A stretch of DNA of 64,000 bases from Amycolatopsis suaedae (GCF_004214935.1 NZ_SFCC01000004.1:1-64000), one strand, 5' to 3'; positions 1-8,799 are shown, numbered from the stretch's first letter. Notes: generated by a model from the letters alone, not told the origin. Program-made: numbers and translations.

Positions 1-470
1 ACCAGACCGATCCTGCCCGCACCGGTGATGTCGGCCGGGATGATGCCCGCGTTCGACTTACCCGGGCTGATCACGCCGGGGCAGTTCGGGCCGATGATCC
101 GCGTCCTGTTGCCCTTCGCGACGGCATGCGCCCAGAAGTAGGCCGAGTCGTGCACCGGGATGCCCTCGGTGATCACCACGGCCAGGCCGATCTGCGCGTC
201 GATCGCCTCGATCACGGCGTCCTTGGCGAACTTCGGCGGCACGAAGACGACCGACACGTCGGCGCCGGTCTCCTTCATCGCCTCCTCGACGGAGCCGAAG
301 ACGGTGAGGTCCTTGCCCTCGATGGTGACGGTCTGCCCGGCCTTGCGGGCGTTGACGCCGCCCACGATGTTGGTACCGGACTTGATCATCTTGGTGGCGT
401 GCTTCATGCCCTCGGAGCCGGTGAGCCCCTGCACGATCACCTTGCTGTTCTCGTTCAGGAAAATCGCCAT
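1..470 (-). CDS. sucD: Succinyl-CoA synthetase alpha subunit (partial)
   Basis: ADP/GDP-forming succinate-CoA ligase alpha subunit of the TCA cycle; it carries the CoA-binding Rossmann domain and, further downstream, the phosphohistidine. The visible N-terminal 156 residues start [15 protein letters not shown] and include the CoA-site stretch [10 protein letters not shown] and the [13 protein letters not shown] motif. The gene runs off the left edge, so the C-terminal half with the catalytic His is not seen. The ATG lies one base after the sucC stop, so the two subunits are co-transcribed and probably translationally coupled. Confidence 0.95.
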   Translation of the reverse strand, partial: MAIFLNENSKVIVQGLTGSEGMKHATKMIKSGTNIVGGVNARKAGQTVTIEGKDLTVFGSVEEAMKETGADVSVVFVPPKFAKDAVIEAIDAQIGLAVVITEGIPVHDSAYFWAHAVAKGNRTRIIGPNCPGVISPGKSNAGIIPADITGAGRIGL

Positions 471-471
471 G

Positions 472-1638
472 TCACGCCCTCGCCGCGAGCTCGGCGGCCT
501 TGTCCGCCGCGTTGTCCATTGTGTCCACCAGCGTCACCAGCGGGTGGTTGGCATCGGCCAGGATCTTCCGGCCCTCGACGACGTTGTTGCCGTCGAGCCG
601 GACCACGAGCGGCTTGGTGGCGTTGTCGCCGAGGATCTTCAGCGCCTCGACGATGCCGTTGGCGACCGCGTCGCAGGCGGTGATGCCACCGAAGACGTTC
701 ACGAACACGCTCTTGACGTCCGAGTCGCCCAGGATGACGTCCAGGCCGGCGGCCATGACCTCGGCCGAGGCGCCGCCGCCGATGTCGAGGAAGTTCGCCG
801 GCTTCACGCCGCCGTGCTTCTCGCCCGCGTAGGCCACGACGTCCAGAGTGGACATCACGAGGCCGGCGCCGTTGCCGATGATGCCGACCTCGCCGTTCAG
901 CTTGACGTAGTTGAGGTCCTTCGCCTTGGCCTTGGCCTCCAGCGGGTCCTCGGCCTCCTTGTCGACCAGGGCCCCGTGGCCCGGCTGACGGAACGCGGCG
1001 TTCTCGTCGAGGGTGACCTTGCCGTCGAGGGCGATGACCTTGTCCTGCGGGTCGCGCACCAGCGGGTTGACCTCGACCAGCGTGGCGTCCTCGGAGACGA
1101 AGGTCTCCCAGAGCTTGACGACCACGTCGGCGGCCTCGTCGATCACCTCGGCCGGGAAGTTGCCCTGCCGCAGGATGTCCAGGGCCTTGGCCTTGTCGAC
1201 GCCCGCGATCGGGTCGACCGGGACCTTGGCCAGCGCCTCGGGACGCTCGACGGCCAGCTGCTCGATCTCCACGCCGCCCTCGGCGGAGGCCATGGCGAGG
1301 AAGGTCCGGTTGGCGCGGTCCAGCAGGAAGGAGAAGTAGTACTCCTCGGCGATGTCGGAGGCCTGCGCCACCAGCACCCGGTGGACGGTGTGGCCCTTGA
1401 TGTCCATCCCGAGGATGGCTCCGGCCTTCTCCTCGGCCTCGGCCGGGGTGTCGGCCAGCTTCACGCCGCCCGCCTTGCCGCGGCCACCGGTCTTCACCTG
1501 GGCCTTGATGACGACCTTGCCGCCGATCTTCTCGGCCTCGGCGCGGGCCTGGTCGGTGTTGCTCGCCACGGAGCCGGGAAGAACCGGCACGCCGTGGGCG
1601 GCGAAGAGATCCTTCGCCTGGTACTCGTAGAGATCCAC
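472..1638 (-). CDS. sucC: Succinyl-CoA synthetase beta subunit
   Basis: Beta subunit of succinyl-CoA ligase (388 aa, normal family length). It has an N-terminal ATP-grasp domain (starts [30 protein letters not shown] nucleotide-binding stretch near residues 45-60) and a C-terminal ligase domain with [16 protein letters not shown]. The start is GTG, preceded on the minus strand by GGAG about 10 bases upstream. It is the first gene of the sucC-sucD pair. The 129 bp between it and the upstream small gene should hold its promoter, but I see no clear hexamers. Confidence 0.96.
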   Translation of the reverse strand: MDLYEYQAKDLFAAHGVPVLPGSVASNTDQARAEAEKIGGKVVIKAQVKTGGRGKAGGVKLADTPAEAEEKAGAILGMDIKGHTVHRVLVAQASDIAEEYYFSFLLDRANRTFLAMASAEGGVEIEQLAVERPEALAKVPVDPIAGVDKAKALDILRQGNFPAEVIDEAADVVVKLWETFVSEDATLVEVNPLVRDPQDKVIALDGKVTLDENAAFRQPGHGALVDKEAEDPLEAKAKAKDLNYVKLNGEVGIIGNGAGLVMSTLDVVAYAGEKHGGVKPANFLDIGGGASAEVMAAGLDVILGDSDVKSVFVNVFGGITACDAVANGIVEALKILGDNATKPLVVRLDGNNVVEGRKILADANHPLVTLVDTMDNAADKAAELAARA

Positions 1639-1767
1639 TACTCCAGTCTCCTGACGACACGCCGCGGTGCTGCGTGCGAAGCGCTGCGCTGCACTGTGCT
1701 GCTGCTGGGACGTCCCGACCCTAGCGACCGGCGCCGGAGGCGGGGACTCCGCACCCGGTGAACTCGG

Positions 1768-2124
1768 TCACCGGGGTGCCCGCGACCTGGGATCTGTGGT
1801 GCAGATCGCCTCGACCGCCACCGTGGTCACCCAGTCGGCGGCCAGCCCCGGGTCGGTGAACACCCGGGTGAGCGCGGTGCCCGCGGGGGCCTCGCCGTAG
1901 CCGAACACCACGCGGCCCGGCAGCGCCGCGGCCAGCTCCGCGGCGCCGGACAGGTCGGGGCCGATCCCGACGAGCGCCGGGTCCTCCTGCTCGACCGCGC
2001 GCACCAGGTGCGGCACCGGGCCCGCGTCGCCGAGCACGATCACCTCGGCGCCCGCGTCCCGCAACCGCCTGGCCAGTTCACCGAGGCCGCCGGCGCCGGT
2101 GTCGGCGAGCAGGACCCGGATCAC
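1768..2124 (-). CDS. Small B12-binding-domain-like protein
   Basis: 118-residue protein with the alternating strand/helix pattern of a cobalamin-binding (methylmalonyl-CoA mutase C-terminal-like) flavodoxin fold: IRVLLADTGAGGLGELARRL at the start, then GAEVIVLGD and PALVGIGPDLSG. The DxHxxG motif that holds the B12 base-off ligand is absent (DTGAGG in its place), so real cobalamin binding is doubtful. GTG start overlaps the stop of the upstream membrane-protein gene by 4 bp (GTGA), so they form an operon. Function unknown; family assignment is from fold-like pattern only. Confidence 0.5.
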   Translation of the reverse strand: MIRVLLADTGAGGLGELARRLRDAGAEVIVLGDAGPVPHLVRAVEQEDPALVGIGPDLSGAAELAAALPGRVVFGYGEAPAGTALTRVFTDPGLAADWVTTVAVEAICTTDPRSRAPR

Positions 2125-3938
2125 CGCAGCGCCCCGGCGCGGCCGGCCACCGCGGCGATCACCAGCGCGACGACCGCGGCCAGTGCCAGCCAGAGGCCGA
2201 CCGCGGGAGCCGAGCCGGCGATGTTGCCGCCGACCAGCGGCAGTTCCACCGCCCGGAAGCCGAGCACCACGACGGAACCCGCCAGCAGACCGGTGGTGAG
2301 CCCGGGGCGGGTGTAGGCGGCGGCCAGCTGCGCGCCCAGCAGGACGAGCAGGGCGAGCAGCAGCCCCGCCCAGGAGACGGCCTTCAGCGTCAGGGCCGTC
2401 GGCGCGGTGTAGTCGGGTGCCGACACGACCGGGGTCACGAAGGCGGCGATGGTCAGCACGGCCGTCACGACCAGTGGCGCCAGGTGGCGGCCCGAGGTTC
2501 CGGATCGCACCGGTTCGCCGCCACGTCCGGACGCCGGCCTGGCCCGGCTCGCGACCGCGTCGTCGGCTTCCTCACGCTCGATCATGCCGCCGACCACGGC
2601 CGCCACCGCAGCCGACGCAGCGGCGACCATGGCGACAACGGTCCACCACACGCCGGGGCCGACGGTCACCAGCCGGCTCACCTCGGTGGCCGTCGCGGCG
2701 GTGTCCAGCACGGCGGTCCCGGCGACCGGCACCACGACCCACGCCACCGCCAGCACCGGACGGCACGCCCGGCCCACCTTCGGCAGCAACACGGCGAGGC
2801 CGAGCAGGCCGACGACCACTCCGGCCGTGACGAGCAGGCCGGTCGCGGGCGACTCCGGCACCTTCGCCGGCGGCAGCCCTTCGACCAGGGCGACGCCGGC
2901 GAGCTGCTCGGTCGTACCCCCGAGCACGGCGGCGGCCCCCGCGACGACGGCCAGCACGGCCGTCACCCAGGCGACCCGGCCACTGCCGGGCAGCCGCTGC
3001 GGTCCGTCGGCCGGATCCGCGGGCGAGGACACGTCGCCGAGCCGGGTCGCGGCCGTCACGGCCAGCAGCACGGCGGCGGCCAGCAGCACGACCGGTCCGG
3101 CGGCCAGGGTGACCACCGGCACGACGGCCGCGCTGACCAGGTTCGGCACCGCGATCGCCACCAGCACCGTGGCCAGGCCGACGAGAACGCCCCTGACCAC
3201 CGACGCCGAGCCCGAGATGAACGCGACCACCATCGCCAGCGGCACGGTCGCGGCCATCAGCAGCCCGCCCGCGAGCACCAGGGACGAGCTCTCGAACGCC
3301 CCGCCCGCCACCAGGTAGACCGAGGTGGACCCCACCGGCGCCATGAGCAGGCCGACGACGGCCAGCAGCACCGCAGCGAGCGCGACGACCGCCCAGCCCC
3401 GGGCCCGCACCTCGCGGTCGCCCTCGCTCAGCGCCTCGGTCTCGGCGCGGCTGTGCGCCACGGCGAACGCACCGGCCGCGACCCACACGACGTGCCCGGC
3501 CATCAGCAGCCACCATCCGGCGGCGGGCGCGGGCGAGCCGAGGGTCGTCGGCAGGTACAGCTCGGGCCGCGCGGTGGCCGAGCCGTCGACCGCGAACTGG
3601 AGGTCGACCAGTGCCCGGCCGGGTGCGAGCGCGGCGGCGCCCACGATCAGGCCGGCCAGCGCCGTCGTCCGGCCCCGGGCCGCCAGCAGCAGCGAGACAG
3701 CCAGCGGCAGCAGAGCCAGGGCGATCAGCAGCGGTCCGCTGCCGAACCCGCGATCAGCCGCGCCTTCGAGCACCGGCAGGGCATAGCCGGCGCACAGCAG
3801 GCCGGTCGCCACCACGAGCAGCGCCGTCGCCACCTGCAGCGTGGCGGACCAGCGCTCCTCCAGCGTGGCGCCGATCGCCGGACCGGACGGTGCGGCGGAC
3901 GACGGACGGGACGAGCGGGTCCTCGGACGGGAAGTCAT
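2121..3938 (-). CDS. Polytopic membrane protein of unknown function
   Basis: 605-residue integral membrane protein. After a basic, Ser/Pro/Arg-rich N-terminal tail of about 35 residues it shows well over ten hydrophobic segments (for example LQVATALLVVATGLLCAGYA and PLLIALALLPLAVSLLLAA). No transporter signature or catalytic motif is recognisable. I chose the ATG of MTSRPRTRS rather than a GTG 14 codons upstream because the extra residues look like untranslated leader. It lies between sucC and the M23 peptidase gene, where M. tuberculosis has no equivalent. C-terminus is coupled to the small gene downstream. Confidence 0.75.
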   Translation of the reverse strand: MTSRPRTRSSRPSSAAPSGPAIGATLEERWSATLQVATALLVVATGLLCAGYALPVLEGAADRGFGSGPLLIALALLPLAVSLLLAARGRTTALAGLIVGAAALAPGRALVDLQFAVDGSATARPELYLPTTLGSPAPAAGWWLLMAGHVVWVAAGAFAVAHSRAETEALSEGDREVRARGWAVVALAAVLLAVVGLLMAPVGSTSVYLVAGGAFESSSLVLAGGLLMAATVPLAMVVAFISGSASVVRGVLVGLATVLVAIAVPNLVSAAVVPVVTLAAGPVVLLAAAVLLAVTAATRLGDVSSPADPADGPQRLPGSGRVAWVTAVLAVVAGAAAVLGGTTEQLAGVALVEGLPPAKVPESPATGLLVTAGVVVGLLGLAVLLPKVGRACRPVLAVAWVVVPVAGTAVLDTAATATEVSRLVTVGPGVWWTVVAMVAAASAAVAAVVGGMIEREEADDAVASRARPASGRGGEPVRSGTSGRHLAPLVVTAVLTIAAFVTPVVSAPDYTAPTALTLKAVSWAGLLLALLVLLGAQLAAAYTRPGLTTGLLAGSVVVLGFRAVELPLVGGNIAGSAPAVGLWLALAAVVALVIAAVAGRAGALR

Positions 3939-4340
3939 CGCGGGCGACGCTAGCAAGCGCCGGCGGACCCCTTCCCGCACGTGTCACGGCGAGCCGTGCG
4001 GCCGGGTCTGGCAACTGGATTTCGCCTTCCCGACACCCGCCGTGGGCAACCTCAAGGACTACCCAAGGGTTGCGCAGCTGTAACACAAGTCACACTGACG
4101 GAGTAATTCCTCCTCTACGTTGGGTTATACCTGCAGTTGAAGCGTCGAAGCGCAAGCATCATTCGGCCGACACGCCAGCCGGATCTTGCTCTCACCGGTG
4201 CCCCTTCGTTACTGTCCCCCGGTCCCCATTACAGTCAGGTCACGAATGGGATGGCGGGCAACCACCCCCGGGGTTGCCCATCGGGATCCCCCGCCCGATA
4301 CGTCCCGCCGATCTGACCCCCGAGTACGGAAGGCCCTGTC
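3939..4340. promoter_or_regulatory. 402-bp divergent intergenic region upstream of the M23 peptidase
   Basis: No gene seen. It separates two divergent genes and must hold both promoters. A direct repeat GTAACAC-aa-GTCACAC lies at 4080-4095 and resembles spaced repeats bound by the MtrA response regulator, which controls cell-wall hydrolase genes in actinobacteria (analogy only). A weak TTCGTT-N18-TTACAG pair lies at 4205-4234. The leader can form an 8-bp hairpin (GGGCAACC 4256-4263 with GGTTGCCC 4272-4279). I looked for c-di-AMP riboswitch motifs and did not find them. Confidence 0.35.
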
Positions 4341-5171
4341 TTGGCTCGACACCGCTCCCCCGGCGGCCAAGCTCCTTCCCCGGCACTCGAAGACGCACTG
4401 GACGGTGCGGTCGTTCGGGTCCGGGGCACCCACCGGCTCCCCCCGCCGCCTTCAGCGCTGCGTGGCCGGGTCGTGGTTGCCGCCGTGGCAGCCGGCGCGT
4501 TCGCCGCCGCCGCAGCCGGATCGACCCTCCAGTCCCTGGCCTCGGGCGAGTCCGACACCAAGGTTCAGCCCCTGGCCAGCGCGCAGGACGCCAGCGCCTC
4601 CTTCGGCGTGGGTGGCGACACCAGCGTCGTCGGCACCGCGACCCCGGAACTGCTGCCGGTGTCGCGCAGCACCGACGCGTCGGCCGAGGTCGAGAAGCTC
4701 ACCGACAGCGAGAGCGTCACCAACGCCCGTGAGAAGCGCGAGGCGGAAGCCGCCCGCAAGGCCGCGGAAGAGGCCAAGCGCCCCAAGGTCGTGAACCCGT
4801 GCCCCGCGGCCCGGTTCACCTCAGGCTTCGGTGCCCGGTGGGGCACGAGCCACAACGGCATCGACCTCGCCGCCCCGATCGGCACGCCGATCCTGGCCGC
4901 GGCCGACGGCACCGTCATCGAGGCTGGCCCGGCCAGCGGTTTCGGCCTGTGGGTACGCATCCAGATGAGCGACGGCACCGTGCACGTCTACGGGCACATG
5001 AACGACTACTCGGTCCGCGTCGGCCAGAAGGTCAAGGCTGGCCAGCAGATCGCCGAGGTCGGCAACCGCGGCCAGTCCACCGGCCCGCACCTGCACTTCG
5101 AGGTCTGGTCCGGCGGCAGCAAGAAGATCGACCCCCGGTCCTGGCTGCGCGAGCGCGGCGTCTCGCTGTAA
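4341..5171 (+). CDS. Secreted M23 family metallopeptidase
   Basis: Peptidoglycan hydrolase of the LytM/M23 zinc endopeptidase type, 276 aa. A membrane/signal segment lies at about residues 43-62, then a linker, a charged helical stretch (REKREAEAARKAAEEAKR, 130-147), then the LytM domain from 150 to the end. Zinc ligands are visible: HNGID (H171, D175) and HLHFEV (H252), with YGHM (H219) as the active-site His. TTG start at 4341, with GGAAGG about 8 bases upstream. Position next to sucC and pcrA matches Rv0950c of M. tuberculosis. Likely acts outside the membrane on peptide crosslinks. Confidence 0.9.
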   Translation: MARHRSPGGQAPSPALEDALDGAVVRVRGTHRLPPPPSALRGRVVVAAVAAGAFAAAAAGSTLQSLASGESDTKVQPLASAQDASASFGVGGDTSVVGTATPELLPVSRSTDASAEVEKLTDSESVTNAREKREAEAARKAAEEAKRPKVVNPCPAARFTSGFGARWGTSHNGIDLAAPIGTPILAAADGTVIEAGPASGFGLWVRIQMSDGTVHVYGHMNDYSVRVGQKVKAGQQIAEVGNRGQSTGPHLHFEVWSGGSKKIDPRSWLRERGVSL

Positions 5172-5182
5172 CTCATCCCGTA

Positions 5183-5200
5183 CGGCGCCCTTCGGCGCCG
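5183..5200 (+). terminator. Short hairpin after the M23 gene
   Basis: CGGCGCC-cttc-GGCGCCG, 7-bp GC stem with a CTTC loop, 12 bases after the stop codon. No T-run follows, as is common in high-GC actinobacteria. Confidence 0.45.
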
Positions 5201-5408
5201 CTCCCGGCCGCGGTGGGCAGCCGACACGTCGTGCCCACCGCGCGGTCCTGGTGCCGCGCGTGAGCCTGCTGCCGCGGCCCCCCGGCCCCGTCTCGTCGCT
5301 CCCGCGCATCCTGTACCCCCTGCCTCCCGGGTCGTAAACCTTCGAACTCTTGTTCGACTCAGGTATAGCAGGGCGGTCCGACAGTTTCCATCACCCACAG
5401 GTGGAGCC

Positions 5409-5436
5409 CGCCTCCCGATGTCTCCGCCGGGAGGCG
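5409..5436 (-). terminator. Hairpin after pcrA
   Basis: CGCCTCCCG / CGGGAGGCG, a 9-bp stem with a 10-base loop just downstream of the pcrA stop codon on the minus strand. The remaining bases between M23 and pcrA (about 200) hold nothing recognisable. Confidence 0.5.
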
Positions 5437-5443
5437 GCTGCGG

Positions 5444-7822
5444 CTAGAGCTTCACCATGGGGACGCTGCCGATCAGCATCAGCTTGACCTTCCCGGAGGC
5501 GCCGAAGTCGATGGTCGCCGTCGCCCTCGGGCCGGTGCCGTCCGCGGCCACCACGGTGCCCAGGCCGTACTTGTCGTGGCTGACCCGGTCGCCGACCTCC
5601 AGCTTCAGCGCGACGGTGTCCTTCCAGCCCTTGAACGACGTCGTCCGCATCCCGCGCTCGGCGATGCCCGCCTGCGCGGAGTCCGCTCCGAACGACGAAC
5701 GGCGGCCCCAGGTGGTCGCCGCCCTCGGCGAGCCGGACTGCTTCGGCGCCGCCCGGCGCCAGTCGAGCAGGTCGGCGGGAATCTCGTCGAGGAAGCGGGA
5801 CTCGGGATTCGTCATCGGCTGGCCCCACGCGGTGCGCATCAGCGCACGCGACACGTACAGCCGCTGCCGCGCCCTGGTGATCGCCACGTAGGCCAGCCTG
5901 CGCTCCTCGGCCAGCTCCTTGGGATCCGACAGCGCCCGCAGGTGCGGGAACACGCCGTCCTCCCAGCCGGTGCAGAACACCACCGGGTACTCCAGGCCCT
6001 TCGCGGTGTGCACGGTCATCAGGGTGACCACACCGGCGTCGGCACCGCCCTCCTCGTCGGGCGAGGGGATGGAGTCGGCGTCGGCGACCAGGGCGACCCG
6101 CTCCAGGAACGCGGGCAGCGACCCCGGCTGCGGCAGCCCCTCGTCGGCTGGCCCTGCCTCGGCGGCCTGGACCGCGGCCTCGGTGAACTCCCTTGCCACG
6201 GTCACCAGTTCGGTCAGGTTGTCGACCCGGGAGGCGTCCTGCGGGTCGTCGGAGTCCTCCAGCTCCTGGCGGTAGCCGGTGCGGTCGAGGATCTCCTCCA
6301 GGACGTCGGCGACCTCCCTGCCCTCGTCCACCAGCCCGGTCAGCCCGTCCAGCAGCTCGACGAACCCGCTGATCGCCCGCTGCGACCGCGGGTTGAGCAA
6401 CGGCACCTCGCCCGCGGACGCGGCCCGCAGCGCCGCGGCGAAGGAGATCCGCTGGCGTTCGGCGTGGGTGGCCACCACGGCCTCGGCCCGGTCGCCGATG
6501 CCCCGCTTGGGCACGTTGAGGATCCGCCGCAAGCTGACCGTGTCCTCCGGGTTGGCCAGCACCCGCAGGTACGCCAGCATGTCCCGGACCTCACGGCGCT
6601 CGTAGAACCGCACGCCGCCGACGACCCGGTACGGCAGCCCGAGCCGGATGAAGATCTCCTCGAACACCCGCGACTGGTTGTTGGTCCGGTAGAACACCGC
6701 CACGTCGGAGTAGTGGATGGCACCGGAGTCGGCGAGCGCGTCGATCTCGCCCGCGACGAACGCGGCCTCGTCGTGCTCGTTGTCGGCGACGTAGCCGACG
6801 ATCTTCTCGCCGTCGCCCGCGTCGGTCCACAGCCGCTTGTCCCTGCGGTTGGGGTTGCGCGAGATGACCGCGTTGGCGGCGGACAGGATCGTTTGCGTGG
6901 AACGGTAGTTCTGCTCCAGCATGATCGTCCGCGCGTCGGTGAAGTCCCGCTCGAACTCCTCGATGTTGCGGATCGTGGCGCCGCGGAAGGCGTAGATCGA
7001 CTGGTCGGCGTCACCCACCACGCACAGCTCCGCCGGCTCGACGCCGGACTCGGTGACCTCGGTGCCGACCAGCTCGCGCACCAGGGTGTACTGCGCGTGG
7101 TTGGTGTCCTGGTACTCGTCGACCAGGACGTGCCGGAACCGCCTGCGGTAGTGCTCGGCCGTCTCCGGGAACACCTGCAGCAGCTCGACGGTGCGCATGA
7201 TCAGGTCGTCGAAGTCGAACGCGTTGGCCAGCTTCAGCCTGCGCTGGTACTCGGCGTACACCTCGGCGACCCGGCGCTCCAGGTCGTTGGTCGCGGCCGC
7301 GGCGGCGTCGTCGGCCGACTGCAGCTCGTTCTTCAGGTTCGAGATGTGCACGGCCAGCGTGCGGGCCGGGTAGCGCTTGGGGTCGAGGTCGAGATCCCTG
7401 GCCACCAGCGTGATGAGCCGCTTGGTGTCGTCGGCGTCGTAGACCGAGAAGCTGGACGACATCCCCAGCGTCTTCGCCTCCCTGCGCATGATCCGCACGC
7501 ACATGGAGTGGAACGTGGACACCCACATCGCGTTGGCGCGCCTGCCGACCAGCTCGCTCACCCGGTCCCGCATCTCGGCGGCGGCCTTGTTGGTGAACGT
7601 GATCGCCAGGATCTGCCCGGGATGCGCGTCGCGCTCCGCCAGCAGGTAGGCGATCCGCCTGGTCAGCACCCGGGTCTTGCCGGAACCGGCCCCGGCGACC
7701 ACCAGCAGCGGCGCACCGGCGTGCGTGACCGCCTCGCGTTGGGCCGGGTTGAGGTCGTCGAGCAGCTCGGCGTGCCTGCCTGCGGGCGGGGTCTGGGCGG
7801 GGAGGTCGAAGAGGGTGTTCAT
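5444..7822 (-). CDS. pcrA: ATP-dependent 3'-5' DNA helicase PcrA/UvrD
   Basis: Superfamily 1A helicase of 792 aa that unwinds DNA in nucleotide-excision and mismatch-type repair and clears recombination intermediates. Motifs: Q-motif LNPAQREAVTH (~25-35), Walker A GAGSGKTRVL (~44-53), Ia TFTNKAAAEM, II VDEYQDTN, III GDADQSIYAFRGA, IV LEQNYRST, V TVHTAKGLEYPVVF, VI EERRLAYVAITRARQRL. The C-terminal ~70 residues form the Tudor-like domain (GDRVSHDKYGLGTVV) that contacts RNA polymerase in this family. Syntenic with Rv0949 (uvrD1). Transcribed toward the M23 gene. Confidence 0.97.
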   Translation of the reverse strand: MNTLFDLPAQTPPAGRHAELLDDLNPAQREAVTHAGAPLLVVAGAGSGKTRVLTRRIAYLLAERDAHPGQILAITFTNKAAAEMRDRVSELVGRRANAMWVSTFHSMCVRIMRREAKTLGMSSSFSVYDADDTKRLITLVARDLDLDPKRYPARTLAVHISNLKNELQSADDAAAAATNDLERRVAEVYAEYQRRLKLANAFDFDDLIMRTVELLQVFPETAEHYRRRFRHVLVDEYQDTNHAQYTLVRELVGTEVTESGVEPAELCVVGDADQSIYAFRGATIRNIEEFERDFTDARTIMLEQNYRSTQTILSAANAVISRNPNRRDKRLWTDAGDGEKIVGYVADNEHDEAAFVAGEIDALADSGAIHYSDVAVFYRTNNQSRVFEEIFIRLGLPYRVVGGVRFYERREVRDMLAYLRVLANPEDTVSLRRILNVPKRGIGDRAEAVVATHAERQRISFAAALRAASAGEVPLLNPRSQRAISGFVELLDGLTGLVDEGREVADVLEEILDRTGYRQELEDSDDPQDASRVDNLTELVTVAREFTEAAVQAAEAGPADEGLPQPGSLPAFLERVALVADADSIPSPDEEGGADAGVVTLMTVHTAKGLEYPVVFCTGWEDGVFPHLRALSDPKELAEERRLAYVAITRARQRLYVSRALMRTAWGQPMTNPESRFLDEIPADLLDWRRAAPKQSGSPRAATTWGRRSSFGADSAQAGIAERGMRTTSFKGWKDTVALKLEVGDRVSHDKYGLGTVVAADGTGPRATATIDFGASGKVKLMLIGSVPMVKL

Positions 7823-7933
7823 CAGGTGTCCACGCTACTCGCCGGGGCCGACGGTGTACCGCACCAGGCGTAGGCACAACTGCCGCTCGCCGTCCGACGC
7901 GGTGGCCCGTTCGCCCGGCGCACCATCGACGAC

Positions 7934-8353
7934 ATGACCACTCCCGAACTTCCCGACATCCCGGCAGGCAGGACCAGGGCGTCGGACGCCGAACGCGAAC
8001 AGGTGGCCACGCGGATCCAGGCCGCGGGCAGCGAAGGCAGGCTCACGCTCGCCGAGACCGACGAGCGGGTCGCGGCCGTGTACGCCGCGGTCTACACCGA
8101 CGAACTGGCGCGGCTGACCGGAGATCTGCCGGAGCGCGGGAACGACGCCCGGCCGTCCCGGCGCCGTGCCGTCAGGTGGCCCGCCCATCCCGCGCTGCGG
8201 GTGCACGCGGCGGTCGCCGCGGTGATCGCGGTGCTGCTGGTGGTGCGGTGGGTCATCTCCGGCGTGCCGTTCTTCTGGCCGGCCATGCCGATGTTCTGGC
8301 TGGCGGTCAGCCTGATCGTGCACGCGAGGGTGCGCGCCGCGCGAGCTGTGTAG
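7934..8353 (+). CDS. DUF1707 two-TM membrane protein
   Basis: 139-residue protein. Residues ~14-65 form a DUF1707 domain: RASDAEREQVATRIQAAGSEGRLTLAETDERVAAVYAA, the short helical domain found at the N-terminus of many actinobacterial membrane proteins. Two hydrophobic segments follow (VHAAVAAVIAVLLVVRWVI and FFWPAMPMFWLAVSLIVHA). Divergent from pcrA by 111 bp. Role unknown; likely a small membrane sensor or scaffold. The chorismate-mutase leader promoter overlaps its last codons. Confidence 0.8.
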   Translation: MTTPELPDIPAGRTRASDAEREQVATRIQAAGSEGRLTLAETDERVAAVYAAVYTDELARLTGDLPERGNDARPSRRRAVRWPAHPALRVHAAVAAVIAVLLVVRWVISGVPFFWPAMPMFWLAVSLIVHARVRAARAV

Positions 8354-8356
8354 TAT
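8351..8356 (+). promoter_or_regulatory. -10 element of a leaderless leader-peptide transcript
   Basis: TAGTAT at 8351-8356, partly inside the stop of the DUF1707 gene, is spaced 7 bases before the GTG of the leader peptide. That places the transcription start at or next to the GTG, so the mRNA would be leaderless, which is common in actinobacteria. No good -35 hexamer is visible. Confidence 0.5.
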
Positions 8357-8363
8357 CTGGGTC

Positions 8364-8426
8364 GTGCACGCTCACACCAGGCGATTTTTCTACGGGACCC
8401 GGACTCCGGCTCCCGTGATGGTGTAG
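8364..8426 (+). CDS. Aromatic leader peptide of chorismate mutase
   Basis: 20-codon reading frame starting GTG and ending TAG: VHAHTRRFFYGTRTPAPVMV. Consecutive Phe-Phe-Tyr codons (TTT TTC TAC, 8385-8393) sit at positions 8-10, the hallmark of an amino-acid-starvation leader peptide. It starts next to a -10 element, has no ribosome-binding site, overlaps the hairpins described next, and ends 98 bases before the chorismate mutase, an enzyme of Phe/Tyr synthesis. By analogy with pheA/trp leaders, stalling at Phe/Tyr codons would permit expression. No experimental support is known to me. Confidence 0.65.
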   Translation: MHAHTRRFFYGTRTPAPVMV

Positions 8427-8476
8427 TGCCAGAAACCCCATTCACCCCGAGCCCCGGAGTCCACGGACCCGGGGCT
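8392..8476 (+). promoter_or_regulatory. Attenuator with mutually exclusive hairpins
   Basis: Three pairings compete. (1) ACGGGA...TCCCGT (8392-8416) folds within the leader ORF. (2) GGACTCCGG (8401-8409) is perfectly complementary to CCGGAGTCC (8454-8462): antiterminator. (3) AGCCCCGG-a-GTCC (8450-8462) pairs with GGACCCGGGGCT (8465-8476): terminator-like stem of 12 bp with one bulge. Segment 8454-8462 is shared by (2) and (3), so they exclude each other. A ribosome stalled at FFY (8385-8393) would block (1) and free 8401-8409 for (2). No T-run follows the terminator, so termination efficiency is uncertain. Confidence 0.6.
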
Positions 8477-8524
8477 TCGTCGGCTCAGGGATCCGGCGGG
8501 CCTCCGGAAGAAGGAGAAGCCCCG

Positions 8525-8794
8525 ATGAACGCTCAGGACGCCCTGCCCTCCTCCGAGGACATCTCGGCGCTGCGCGAGGAGATCGACTGGCTGGACGCCG
8601 AGATCCTGCGGCTGGTCAAACGCCGCGTCGAGGTGTCCCAGACCATCGGCAAGGCGCGGATGGCCGCGGGCGGAACGCGCATCGTCTACAACCGCGAGAT
8701 GGACGTCCTGGCCCGCTACCGCGAACTCGGCCCGGAGGGCCGCCAGCTGGCGATGGCGCTGCTGAACCTCGGCCGTGGCCGCCTGGGCAGGTGA
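8525..8794 (+). CDS. Chorismate mutase (AroQ-delta type)
   Basis: Converts chorismate to prephenate in Phe/Tyr synthesis; cytoplasmic all-helical dimer. 89 aa, matching the 90-residue M. tuberculosis Rv0948c enzyme. Conserved RRVEVSQTIGKARMAAGGTR carries the active-site Arg and Lys; the tail LNLGRGRLGR matches the segment that in the mycobacterial protein contacts DAHP synthase and activates the enzyme. ATG at 8525 is preceded by GAAGGAG. Same neighbourhood as Rv0948c (next to pcrA). Expression probably controlled by the leader upstream. Palindrome copy follows the stop at 8800. Confidence 0.93.
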   Translation: MNAQDALPSSEDISALREEIDWLDAEILRLVKRRVEVSQTIGKARMAAGGTRIVYNREMDVLARYRELGPEGRQLAMALLNLGRGRLGR

Positions 8795-8799
8795 ACCGT

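Noticed and set aside
2484-3953. Long plus-strand frames opposite the membrane protein gene
   Set aside because: Mirror frames caused by high GC third-position bias; His/Arg/Gln-rich translations without any family resemblance.
4180-4340. c-di-AMP (ydaO) riboswitch upstream of the M23 peptidase
   Set aside because: Such riboswitches precede rpf and M23 genes in actinobacteria, but the conserved GGGGGA-C and GGGTGAA-type core motifs are not present.
8426-8794. Longer chorismate mutase starting at 8426
   Set aside because: The extra 33 residues overlap the terminator stem and have no ribosome-binding site; ATG at 8525 has GAAGGAG and gives the 89-aa family length.
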